Assembly (NCBI GenBank): GCA_025667525.1
Contig: JANFOE010000576.1
Coordinates: 558,001 to 622,000, forward strand
Direction of reading: 5' to 3'
DNA length: 64,000 bases
From: Glebionis coronaria
Taxonomy: Eukaryota; Streptophyta; Magnoliopsida; Asterales; Asteraceae
Positions 55,860-64,000 of the stretch are shown one piece after another. Positions within the stretch are counted from its first letter, which is position 1. The number at the start of each line of letters is the position of its first letter. Both the position numbers and the translations under genes were made by a program. The notes beneath the pieces are model-generated. The model was given only the letters and a program-made list of their open reading frames with translations, was not told the origin of the DNA and made no database searches.

Positions 55860-56340
55860 TGAGCAGATTTGATGAGCCTTTACCAAGTAGCTGCTCGCTC
55901 TTGGGCTAGCCAGTCTTTCTGGTGGAATAAGCATCACCCTGGGAGACTAGAACCCAGCCCAACTCTTAGAACGTGAATCAATGGTGAGTGGGGGTACCCT
56001 GATGATTTTAGGCAAACCATCACAGCCGTCAACGGATTTGATATGTCTTTACCAGAAGCCGTACCCTTCTGGACTCGCCAATTCTTAGCAATGAAGCATC
56101 GGTGAATTGAACACCCTATAGCTTTAAGCAAGCTATTACAGCTATCAACGGATTTGATAAAATCTTTACCAAGAGCCGTACCCCCTTGGATTAGCCACTT
56201 TTCAGTCTAGGACCATGGCAAGTGAAAACCATCCAGTTTTGGGTAACCTGGCAACCATCAACGGATTTGATGTGTCACACCAAGAGCCGTACCCTCAAGG
56301 TGAATCAACTCTTTCTTGTCGGTAATACATGGTGAGTTGA
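55860..56340. repeat. Degenerate tandem repeat of about 110-170 bp in the R LTR
   Basis: A unit containing ATCAACGGATTTGAT, TTTACCA-GAGCCGTACCC and a later GGTGAATTGA recurs about four times (GATTTGAT at about 55866, 56035, 56151 and 56260). Confidence 0.7.
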
Positions 56341-56457
56341 GAACCTACAAAACACACTTTACACAAAATATAAGCAATATGGGGTCTATCCATTACGTTT
56401 AGGACACAAAACATAACAAATATCGCTATGAAAAACTCGTATAAATGAGCGATATCA

Positions 56458-56874
56458 AACCCCCCATACTTAAGCATTTGCTTGTCCCTAAGCAAATCCG
56501 ACTCAAACCGTAATGTTTTTTTTTTGTTTTTTTTTTTTTTTTTTTTTTGAAAGACTCTAAATGACTCAAATGGGACTAAAATAAACGTTATAGGGGACAA
56601 AACTAACTAATTTCCCGACTTACCCCCCCATACTTGACTAACACATTGTCCCTAATGTGTTCCATCAAAAGAAAATCTAACTAAAAGGGAAATTAAAATA
56701 AAATTAGAAAAATAAAAGGGAAAAGAAAAAATAACACCGTGCGAGTTCCGATTGATGAGGTCTGAATTCCGAGTCTACTCCGCACGTGCTGAACTTAATG
56801 CCAGTCTTAAACACAACTGAAAAAGAAAAAGTACAACAACAATCAAAGAAGCCCCACAAACGGCTTCAACTTCT
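56458..56874 (-). other. R 3' untranslated region: two hairpin/purine-tract modules, T-run
   Basis: On the minus strand the terminal PPT, AAGTATGGGGGGTT, abuts the LTR and is preceded by the palindrome AAGCAAATGCTT (56472-56483). A second module, ACACATTAGGGACAATGTGT (56641-56660) followed by CAAGTATGGGGGG, lies 170 bp upstream. A homopolymer T run (plus strand) occupies about 56517-56549. No ORF. Confidence 0.75.
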
Positions 56875-58254
56875 TCACTCATCATCCGTAGGTGGTGGTT
56901 GGTACCACATGGGAGGTGGGTTGTATTCAGTCCACCCACTTGCTGCCTCGGAATTCTGCACATGATACTGGGAAGTGGCCATATAATCCCACATGGGCTG
57001 GTATCGCTGCATGTGGTACTGCGTGTAATCCCCAAACTGGTGCAAATCTGAGCGGGTCCTCTCGACCTCTGTTCTGAGCTGATGAACCTCCGCATATGTC
57101 TCATCCACTCGGTGCCCAATCCTATACAATTCCTGCATCATAGGATTAAAATCAAACTGCCCAGGTTGTGGGGGAACTGCTCCCGCTGCGTTTGCATTAC
57201 CCGCTTCTTCCTCATACTCTTCCTCAGCATCGTCACCCTCCTCCTCTTGCACATGACCAACATACACTCGGTTTGCGGTTACAATATTTGCTCGTTGCAA
57301 ATCATTCATTGTAAACGTCTTCCATCCCACCGGTGTACCGCACCTTTGAATCCCCGCCTGATTTAGAATACCCAAATTCCTTGCAATCCTCGTAATAAAG
57401 TGGCCACAAACCATAGGCCCTGCAGCTTGTCGTCCTGACCCTTTATCGCTCATATACTCAACCAATGCCCACGGGGCATTCACAAACTGATTCGGGTCCC
57501 TCTTTGCGAAGAAAAACAAAAGCCACAAATCATCAAGATACACCTTGTCCTGATGCTGAAATCGGTGCAAGAATGAATTAGAGATACCTTTTTCAAGCAC
57601 TCTAAGTATCGGATCCGTCAGAATGTTTGCTTTGTTGGTGCGTGCGTGAGGCCTATGTCCGGACAAATCAAACCATACCTCATCTTTCCTACCCCGAATT
57701 GCATTCCAGTCCCAACTTCCCTCACAAATATAATTTGGCATATTGGATTTATCCATATATTCAGCTTCCGTGAATAAACCCGCCAAATACCCAAACTGTG
57801 GTAGGGTGACCTCATGAGCTCGCCCCCCTAACCGAAACTGAATTATCTCGGCACCATAAACTTCATGACTATGATCCGGAACCGGGTCAACTGTCAAAGT
57901 AGAGTAAAATTCGAGACAGAGTTCTCGATAAATTTTCTCCCGGACACTAAATGCTCTCCTCCAAACGTCCACCTCAAAAGGTGGCGCCCCTGCCCTGCTT
58001 ATAAACCGAGTAGTCAAAAACGGATTCAACTCAGCAGTTATTCCCAAGTTATCTAGCATACCCCAATCTAAGAACTTCGGGGGATGAACCACTTTATTCT
58101 GAAGCAAGGCCAAATTGTTATTAAACCGGATCTTTTCATCAGCTGTGCATCCCGGCCATTTTAGCCAAGGGTGCACTTCTTGTCTCATGAGCATGGATTC
58201 AGCGGATGGGACCGATGAGTGGGTCACTCGAGGTGCTCTGGATGATTCTCCCAT
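56875..58254 (-). CDS. Athila third ORF (ATHILA ORF-1-like protein), element R
   Basis: A 459-residue intact frame begins MGESSRAPRVTHSS. It has a globular region with EKIYRELCLEFYSTLTVD and FRLGGRAHEVTLPQFGYLAGLF, then WDWNAIRG and LLFFFAKRDPNQFVNAPW, an acidic stretch (about residues 350-370), a helical segment (VDETYAEVHQLRTEVERTR) and a Pro/Tyr/Trp-rich tail. The FRLGG...LPQFGYLAGL block resembles what I know as the Arabidopsis retrotransposon ORF-1 (ATHILA) family, found downstream of or near pol in Athila elements. Such ORFs are sometimes called env-like, but I see no signal peptide or membrane span. Its function is unknown. It may need a spliced or separate transcript, being about 0.94 kb after pol. 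Confidence 0.7.
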   Translation of the reverse strand: MGESSRAPRVTHSSVPSAESMLMRQEVHPWLKWPGCTADEKIRFNNNLALLQNKVVHPPKFLDWGMLDNLGITAELNPFLTTRFISRAGAPPFEVDVWRRAFSVREKIYRELCLEFYSTLTVDPVPDHSHEVYGAEIIQFRLGGRAHEVTLPQFGYLAGLFTEAEYMDKSNMPNYICEGSWDWNAIRGRKDEVWFDLSGHRPHARTNKANILTDPILRVLEKGISNSFLHRFQHQDKVYLDDLWLLFFFAKRDPNQFVNAPWALVEYMSDKGSGRQAAGPMVCGHFITRIARNLGILNQAGIQRCGTPVGWKTFTMNDLQRANIVTANRVYVGHVQEEEGDDAEEEYEEEAGNANAAGAVPPQPGQFDFNPMMQELYRIGHRVDETYAEVHQLRTEVERTRSDLHQFGDYTQYHMQRYQPMWDYMATSQYHVQNSEAASGWTEYNPPPMWYQPPPTDDE

Positions 58255-59192
58255 CTCTGGCTCCTCAACAGCTTGACGTTTGCCCTACAAAAACAAACAA
58301 CAACAACAACGAAACAAAACTACATTGTTAGAATCCTATTATTCTGTCTCGGGCTCTTTCTTGCGCCGCAGCTATTCCCTCTTGCGGCGCAACTGGGTGT
58401 TTTCTGGGCAAAAACTGCAGCAACAAGGAACCCCAAAAAGACCAAATCTAAACCTAAAAATCCTAACACTAAACGATATTAGGCCTAATTAACTTATGTT
58501 ACTAATTAACTAATCTTAATACTAAAGAACCCTAATTAAAAACTTTCCCCCAAATTAATTGTACATCAAGAACCCTAATTAAAACTAAAATTAAGAATTT
58601 AAAAGGAATATACAACATACCGATCTCCTCATGAATGAATTGATTGATTTTTAAGAAAAGATTTGATGAAAATTCGAAGATGGAGATTAGTGTGTGTTTT
58701 TGTGTGTTTGCTGCGGCGCTAAGATTGTGTGAGAGAAATAATATGTGTGAGGGTTTTTTAAAAGATAAGAAACTGATGTTTATCCACACATGAATGTCTT
58801 GCGGCGCAAGACAGAGGAGTTGCAGCGCAACTCTATACACGCAATTTATCAACCACCCTCGAATCCGGACTTGCGGGGCAAGACCATGGGTTGCGGCGCA
58901 GCTAAATAAACACCAAAATTACAACTATTTTCGTATCCTAACTTGCGGCGCAAGACAGAGGAGTTGCGGCGCAACTCTTGATCCGAGATGTTTTCCTTCT
59001 AATTGACTTAAACACTAATACTAAAACATACTATAAAAACTTCTAAGTTACTAAAATAACTAAAGTCAGTAAAAATAATCAAAATAAGAGAAGTTAAAAA
59101 AAAGAAATGATACAACAAACCGGGGTTTAATCCGGAAATGCTCGTTTTTTTTTCCTCGAGTCATGAGCTTGACTCCTCGTTGTGCCGAGAAT
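58255..59192 (-). other. Spacer between pol and third ORF in R, with paired palindromes
   Basis: No supported ORF in about 0.94 kb. It contains TTGCGGCGCAA-type pairs at 58361/58382, 58799/58820, 58871/58891 and 58943/58964, plus a degenerate single at about 58711. The post-stop hairpin GAGTC-AAGCTCAT-GACTC lies at 59157-59175, 17 nt after the pol stop. Confidence 0.7.
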
Positions 59193-62100
59193 CTAGAACG
59201 GGTAAAACCCATCCTCCATCGTCATACCGTTCTCCTCATCTTCCTCATGATATAGCTTGACTCTTTGACCATTAACAATAAATGATCCGCCCTCATCCGT
59301 TTCTAACTCCACATATCCACTCGAAAAGACCCGTCTCACCAAATACGGACCCGTCCACTTTGATCTCAACTTAGGTGCTTTAAATTTGTACTTCGATTGA
59401 AACAAAAGTACCTTGTCCCCTTCCTTAAACTCTTTCCGCCTAATTTTCAAATCATGGACCATCTTAGTTCTTGCCTTATAAAGAGCGGAATTCTCGTATG
59501 CGTTCCATCTTAACTCGTCTAGCTCATGGAGTTGTAAAAATCTAGTTTCGCCACTAGCTAGTAAATCCATGCTACATTCTTTAAGCGCCCAATACGCCTT
59601 ATGCTCTATCTCCATGGGTAAATGACACGTTTTCCCATATAGCATCTTGAACGGGGTGGTCCCAATCGGAGTCTTGTAAGCTGTCCTAAATGCCCATAAT
59701 GCTTCATCCAATTTCTTTGACCATAAAGACGGGTTATTGTTGACCGTCTTTTCCAAAATCCGTTTAATCGCCCGATTGGTGTTTTCGACTTGCCCACTTG
59801 TTTGAGGGTGGTAGGAAGTCGAAAACCGGTGTTGTACCCCATATTTCTTCAAAACTTTTTCCATTTGGGTATTTGCAAAATGGGTTCCTCGATCACTTAT
59901 CAAAGCTTTTGGCATGCCAAACCTACAAAACAAACTTCGTAAAAAATCAATAACAACGTTAGCATTATTAGTAGGTAGTGCCTTTGCCTCGACCCATTTT
60001 GATACATAATCCACCGCCACCAAGATGTAGACATTTTTGTTTGACGGTTTAAACGGCCCCATGAAATCAATTCCCCAAATATCAAACACTTCGCACACTT
60101 GTATACTTTGTTGCGGCATCTCGTCTCGTTTTGTAACCGTTCCTTGCCTTTGACACGAATCACATGTCCTCACTAAGGTGCGTGCTTCCTGAAAAATAGT
60201 AGGCCAATAGAAACCTGCATCAAACACCTTCTTTCCCGTCACGGTTGGACCATAATGTCCTCCCGTTGGACCATGGTGACATTCATCGAGAATTCGCCTT
60301 GTGTCGGCTCCAGAAACACACCTTCTCACCATTCCATCGGCACACATTCTAAATAGAAACGGCTCCTCCCAAAAGTAATACTTGGCATCCGAGTATAGCT
60401 TTTTCCGTTGTTGATAAGTAAGCAATCTACTAACGACTCCACCCGCTAAATAATTGGCTATGTCGGCGTACCAAGGACCCCGTTCACCAACTGCTTTTCC
60501 AACAAATGCCAATCTTTCATCCGGAAAGGTGTCTCGAATATCCTCCTCATTCAAAGCTCCAAGACTCGGATTCTCCAAACGGCTCAAATGATCCGCAGCC
60601 ACATTTTCTCTACCCCGCTTATCTTGGATCTCCACATCAAATTCTTGCAAAAGTAAGATCCACCTAATCAATCTCGGCTTCGCATCTAACTTTGAAAACA
60701 GAAACTTCAAGGCCGAGTGATCCGTGAACACTACCGTTTTACTCAATACCAAATAAGACCGAAATTTATCGAACGCGAACACAACAGCTAGTAACTCCTT
60801 CTCGGTAGTGGTATAATTTTGCTGAGCTTCGTTCAATGTCTTGCTTGCAAAATAAATCGGCCTAAAATGTTTCTCAATCCTTTGACCCAATACCGCCCCT
60901 ACCGCAAAATTGCTCGCGTCACACATCAACTCAAAAGGTAAATCCCAATTTGGCGAGATTAGAATGGGTGTGGTCGTTAATCTTTCCTTCAACAATTCAA
61001 ATGCCTTCATACAATCCTCCGAAAATTCGAACTTTGTATCTTTCTCTAACAAACGAGTCATCGGCCTAGTTATCTTTGAAAAATCCTTAATAAACCGCCT
61101 ATAAAACCCCGCGTGTCCTAGAAAGCTTCTAACTGATTTCTCGTTCGTTGGAGGTGGTAACTTTGCTATAACCTCAATCTTTGCTCTATCAACCTCAATT
61201 CCCGCCTTAGAAATTTTGTGCCCCAACACTATTCCTTCTTTCACCATGAAATGGCATTTTTCCCAATTAAGCACCAAATTTGTTTCTTCGCACCGTGCCA
61301 GCATCTTATCTAAACTCTCTAAACATCCATCGAATGAACTCCCATAAACCGAAAAATCGTCCATAAAAACCTCCATGGAATTCTCAATCATATTCTGAAA
61401 AATCGCCATCATACACCTCTGAAATGTTCCCGGTGCATTACATAACCCAAATGGCATCCGTCTATAAGCAAAGGTGCCGAAAGGACAAGTAAATGTTGTT
61501 TTCTCTTGGTCCTCGGGGTCAATTGGAATTTGAAAATAACCCGAGAAACCATCAAGGAAACAATAAAACTCGTTCCCCGCCAACCTTTCTATCATTTGAT
61601 CCATAAATGGCAATGGAAAATGATCCTTTCGAGTCGCCTCATTTAACTTCCTATAATCGATACAAACCCTCCAGCCCGTCACTGTTCTTGTCGGTACCAA
61701 TTCATTCTTTTCGTTCAACACCACAGTCATTCCACCTTTCTTGGGCACACAATGTACCGGACTAACCCAGGGGCTATCCGCTATCGGGTAAATTATACCT
61801 GCATCCAAAAGTTTAACAATTTCCTTCTTGACCACATCCTGCATATTCGGGTTAAGTCTCCGTTGTCTTTGGACAACAGGTTTTACATCATCTAAAAAGT
61901 TAATTTTATGTTTACAAAAATCAGAACTTATACCCGGAATATCAGAAATACGCCAAGCGAAAGCCTTTTTATGGCTTTTAAGGACCGTTAGTAATTTAAT
62001 CTTTTCGTCTTCCAAAAGTGAAGACGAAATAATAATTGGGAGACTAGAATTACCATCTAAGAATGCATACTCGAGATGTGCTGGCAATTGCTTAAGTTCC

Positions 62101-64000
62101 AAATCCTTCGGAGGATCCTCAATAGAAGTCTTGATCCTCTCCCCGTCGTTAACCACCAACTCCTTCACTTCATCCGAGCTTCCCTCTTCATTCGCCTCTT
62201 CTTTAACAATGGAATTCAGCCTTTCCATTTCCGCCTCTGCTTCCAAAATGCCTTCCCAATCAAGGTCATAAGCTGCTTCATCTAGAACATCTATTCTAAA
62301 ACAAGATTCATCTGTAGAATATGAATGTTTCATTGCTTGCTTCAAAGAAAATGTTGCCCTTTCATTACCCAAACCCAAAGAAATTTCGGTATCCCGAACC
62401 CGTATGATAGCATCCGCGGTGTTTAAAAATGGTCTACCCAAAATGAGAGGAACTTTTTCATCCTCCTCCATTTCAAGAATAACAAAATCCACGGGATATA
62501 AAAATTCTCCGACCCGTATGAGCATATTTTCGGCAATACCCAATGGATATTGATAAGATCGATCGGCCAATCTTATACTCATACGTGTTGGGGTTAAAAC
62601 ACTTGAAGACAATTTAGTGTAAATAGAGTAGGGCATTAAGTTAATGCTTGCCCCTAAATCCGCTAATGCACTAAAAGTAAGTTTATCATTAAAAGTACAA
62701 GTTAAGAGAAAACTTCCGGGATCTTCAAGTTTCGGTGGAATAGATCTCTTCACAATTGCTGAACATTCGGCATTTAAGAACGCGGTGGTTTTCTCCATGT
62801 AATCACCTTTCCCACTCACAAGTTCCTTCATGAACTTTGCATAATTTGGCATACCCGCAATAAGATCAACTAAAGGAACATTAATCTTAACAGTCTTCAT
62901 TAACTCGATGAATTTCCCGTATTGTTCCTTTTTCTTTTCTTTTCGAAGTCTATGCGGATATGGGATATGTGGCTTATATGGCCCTTTTTGTTCGATTTCC
63001 GGCTCTTTTCCTTTATTATCACCCTTTGGTTCCTTCCCAGGTCTCGACTCCATTTCTATCTCTTCCTCGTCGTCCGAATCACTATCTATGGGTTCCTGGC
63101 TCATTTTGAAATCTCGGACCACCAGTTGCGGCGCAACTCCATCCTCTTGCGGCGCAAGTGGTTGGTCATTGACAATTGGGTTTCCTTCGGATGACGAGTT
63201 GCGGCGCAAGTCCCTACTATTGCGGCGCAACTTGTCTGTTTCAGCTGTTTTTCCTGTTTTGTCTTTATTTAGCACCAATTCTCGGTTCCCCCCATACTTA
63301 GGTCCAGACCTAGTCTCCACAACGTTCACATGCTCATCACGATTATTTGGTGTTACATACTTCGACCCTTGGTTCGATGATCCTCCGGTGTTGTTTTGAT
63401 TTTGCCTCGGATTTGGTTGGGTTGAACTTGGCATTTGACCCGTTGGTCGGTTCGAGAACTTTTCACTTAATCTTTCAAATTTTCGCTCCAAGTCTTGCAT
63501 GTTAGCTTGGGTGTTCCGTTGGTTTTGCTCCCATTTTGCGGTGAATCCTTTCATGGAGTTAGCCATCATATCATTAGCTGCCTTTTGGGAGTAGACAAAA
63601 TCTTTCATCATTTCCTCAAAATTCTGTTCGGTATGCTCCTCCTTTTGTTTCGATTGGTTGGGTTGAAATCTCGCTTCATTTCTGTTTCCCTGATTCTTAT
63701 TTCCATACCCACTATTTCCCCGGTTTTGATACCCATAGTTGGCATAGTTAGCCTCCTCAGATTTCGGCTCACAATCATCCGTGTAATGAGGTCCCCCGCA
63801 TTTCCCGCAACCGTTTTTCACTAAGTGTACATCTTTCTCCAAACGATCCATTCGGCTTTTCATTTCCTTACCCAAGGCTTTAATCTCGTTCACCACTTCT
63901 TTGTTGCTACCACTACTACCTCCTTCTTCAACTTGGTTTACCGTTCCTCTGGTTCTCCTATTCCTATTAATCCGATCCCTAGCAATATGAGCTTGAACTT
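59193..64000 (-). CDS. gag-pol: Athila Gag-Pol polyprotein (element R), 5' end beyond window
   Basis: The frame is open from the right edge to the stop at 59193. An internal GTG at 63896 is not a credible start, because the frame continues upstream to the edge (NRRTRGTVNQVEEGG...). In order: Gag C-terminus with zinc knuckle CGKCGGPHYTDDC (about 63770-63810), a linker holding two palindrome pairs (63126-63230), protease with ADLGASINLMP (about 62640-62670), RT with FMDDFSVYG (about 61340-61370), RNase H with CDASNFAVGAVLGQ (about 60890-60935) and TDHSALKF, integrase with [25 protein letters not shown] and GQVENTNR (about 59780-60180), and a C-terminal KLRSKWTGPYLV domain. All catalytic motifs are present with no stop or shift. 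It would make, copy and integrate virus-like-particle cDNA. Confidence 0.9.
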   Translation of the reverse strand, partial: VQAHIARDRINRNRRTRGTVNQVEEGGSSGSNKEVVNEIKALGKEMKSRMDRLEKDVHLVKNGCGKCGGPHYTDDCEPKSEEANYANYGYQNRGNSGYGNKNQGNRNEARFQPNQSKQKEEHTEQNFEEMMKDFVYSQKAANDMMANSMKGFTAKWEQNQRNTQANMQDLERKFERLSEKFSNRPTGQMPSSTQPNPRQNQNNTGGSSNQGSKYVTPNNRDEHVNVVETRSGPKYGGNRELVLNKDKTGKTAETDKLRRNSRDLRRNSSSEGNPIVNDQPLAPQEDGVAPQLVVRDFKMSQEPIDSDSDDEEEIEMESRPGKEPKGDNKGKEPEIEQKGPYKPHIPYPHRLRKEKKKEQYGKFIELMKTVKINVPLVDLIAGMPNYAKFMKELVSGKGDYMEKTTAFLNAECSAIVKRSIPPKLEDPGSFLLTCTFNDKLTFSALADLGASINLMPYSIYTKLSSSVLTPTRMSIRLADRSYQYPLGIAENMLIRVGEFLYPVDFVILEMEEDEKVPLILGRPFLNTADAIIRVRDTEISLGLGNERATFSLKQAMKHSYSTDESCFRIDVLDEAAYDLDWEGILEAEAEMERLNSIVKEEANEEGSSDEVKELVVNDGERIKTSIEDPPKDLELKQLPAHLEYAFLDGNSSLPIIISSSLLEDEKIKLLTVLKSHKKAFAWRISDIPGISSDFCKHKINFLDDVKPVVQRQRRLNPNMQDVVKKEIVKLLDAGIIYPIADSPWVSPVHCVPKKGGMTVVLNEKNELVPTRTVTGWRVCIDYRKLNEATRKDHFPLPFMDQMIERLAGNEFYCFLDGFSGYFQIPIDPEDQEKTTFTCPFGTFAYRRMPFGLCNAPGTFQRCMMAIFQNMIENSMEVFMDDFSVYGSSFDGCLESLDKMLARCEETNLVLNWEKCHFMVKEGIVLGHKISKAGIEVDRAKIEVIAKLPPPTNEKSVRSFLGHAGFYRRFIKDFSKITRPMTRLLEKDTKFEFSEDCMKAFELLKERLTTTPILISPNWDLPFELMCDASNFAVGAVLGQRIEKHFRPIYFASKTLNEAQQNYTTTEKELLAVVFAFDKFRSYLVLSKTVVFTDHSALKFLFSKLDAKPRLIRWILLLQEFDVEIQDKRGRENVAADHLSRLENPSLGALNEEDIRDTFPDERLAFVGKAVGERGPWYADIANYLAGGVVSRLLTYQQRKKLYSDAKYYFWEEPFLFRMCADGMVRRCVSGADTRRILDECHHGPTGGHYGPTVTGKKVFDAGFYWPTIFQEARTLVRTCDSCQRQGTVTKRDEMPQQSIQVCEVFDIWGIDFMGPFKPSNKNVYILVAVDYVSKWVEAKALPTNNANVVIDFLRSLFCRFGMPKALISDRGTHFANTQMEKVLKKYGVQHRFSTSYHPQTSGQVENTNRAIKRILEKTVNNNPSLWSKKLDEALWAFRTAYKTPIGTTPFKMLYGKTCHLPMEIEHKAYWALKECSMDLLASGETRFLQLHELDELRWNAYENSALYKARTKMVHDLKIRRKEFKEGDKVLLFQSKYKFKAPKLRSKWTGPYLVRRVFSSGYVELETDEGGSFIVNGQRVKLYHEEDEENGMTMEDGFYPF
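63126..63230. repeat. Two paired TTGCGGCGCAA palindromes inside the R gag-pol frame
   Basis: Copies begin at 63126 and 63147, and at 63199 and 63220, each pair 21 nt apart. On the coding strand one pair is read as LRRN...LRRN, the other as APQ...APQ, so the two pairs use different reading frames. They sit in a low-complexity linker between the zinc knuckle and the protease. Confidence 0.8.

Larger units (their letters stand above)
54460..56457 (-). repeat. 3' LTR of element R
   Basis: On the minus strand it begins TGATATCGCTCATTT after the PPT and would end GCACGCATCA, where the mitochondrial cox1 match stops. The left boundary is inferred from the TG end and that junction, as the partner LTR is off-window. 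A TATTTAAGG box lies near 55556-55564. It contains several repeat sets listed separately. Confidence 0.7.
54460..64000 (-). mobile_element. Athila retrotransposon R (partial, 5' part beyond window)
   Basis: From the left, on the minus strand: 3' LTR (54460-56457), PPT, third ORF, spacer, and a long gag-pol frame that runs off the right edge. The pol frame has no stop in more than 1,590 codons, so this is the least decayed element in the window. It differs from P, Q and W in having an ORF downstream of pol, lacking the 1.1-kb conserved block and carrying paired TTGCGGCGCAA motifs. Confidence 0.85.

Noticed and set aside
56875..58254. Retroviral envelope gene
   Set aside because: No signal peptide, membrane span or furin-like site is visible; the sequence fits the ATHILA ORF-1-type family better.

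Overview
This window looks like plant nuclear DNA, most probably from an Asteraceae relative, made almost entirely of nested LTR retrotransposons. Evidence for a plant: Ty3/gypsy elements of the Athila lineage primed by tRNA-Asp (PBS core TGGCGCCGCTGCCGG), Ty1/copia elements primed by initiator tRNA-Met, a tRNA-derived SINE, and a nuclear insert of mitochondrial atp1 and cox1 fragments. The Asteraceae assignment rests on resemblance of the copia Gag-like ORF and copia 3' ORF to families I associate with that group, and is inference. I see no ordinary host gene and no rRNA or tRNA gene.

Layout, with letters given to elements. X (1-3753): 3' part of a copia-type element, with its complete 300-bp 3' LTR at 3454-3753, inserted into the 5' LTR of Y. 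Y (3754-28993, +): copia-type element with broken Gag-like ORFs and no pol, interrupted by two Athila elements with intact target-site duplications (TSDs): P (8206-17387, minus strand, TSD ATTAT) and Q (19278-28298, plus strand, TSD ATGCA). A SINE sits in the 5' LTR of Q. Z (28994-31182 plus 50193-51144, +): decayed autonomous Athila whose integrase is split by T (31183-50192), a roughly 3-kb solo-LTR-like sequence, itself split by W (31791-47794, minus), a nearly complete Athila with frameshifts. V (51145-52575, minus): 3' end of another copia element. Then come a truncated Athila LTR (52576 to about 53790), a nuclear mitochondrial insert (about 53800-54459), and R (54460 to beyond 64000, minus), an Athila with an open gag-pol frame and a third ORF.

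P and Q carry only Gag-protease fused to a conserved acidic and hydrophobic tail, so they must borrow reverse transcriptase and integrase. W, Z and R belong to RT/integrase-encoding lineages and are candidate helpers. W, P and Q share about 1.1 kb of non-coding 3' sequence, which is a candidate recognition region.

The most interesting signals are non-coding. (1) In R, an 11-bp near-palindrome, TTGCGGCGCAA, occurs in eight pairs, seven spaced exactly 21 nt, in the LTR, a spacer and the coding region, where the two coding pairs use different reading frames. (2) A 20-nt hairpin at or just after the stop codon is conserved in all five Athila elements. (3) Hairpin-plus-purine-tract modules occur both internally and at the LTR. 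(4) A TATA box is followed directly by a CCTCC-type inverted repeat in both copia and Athila LTRs. (5) Arrays of ATTCCG-like motifs occur in four unrelated elements.
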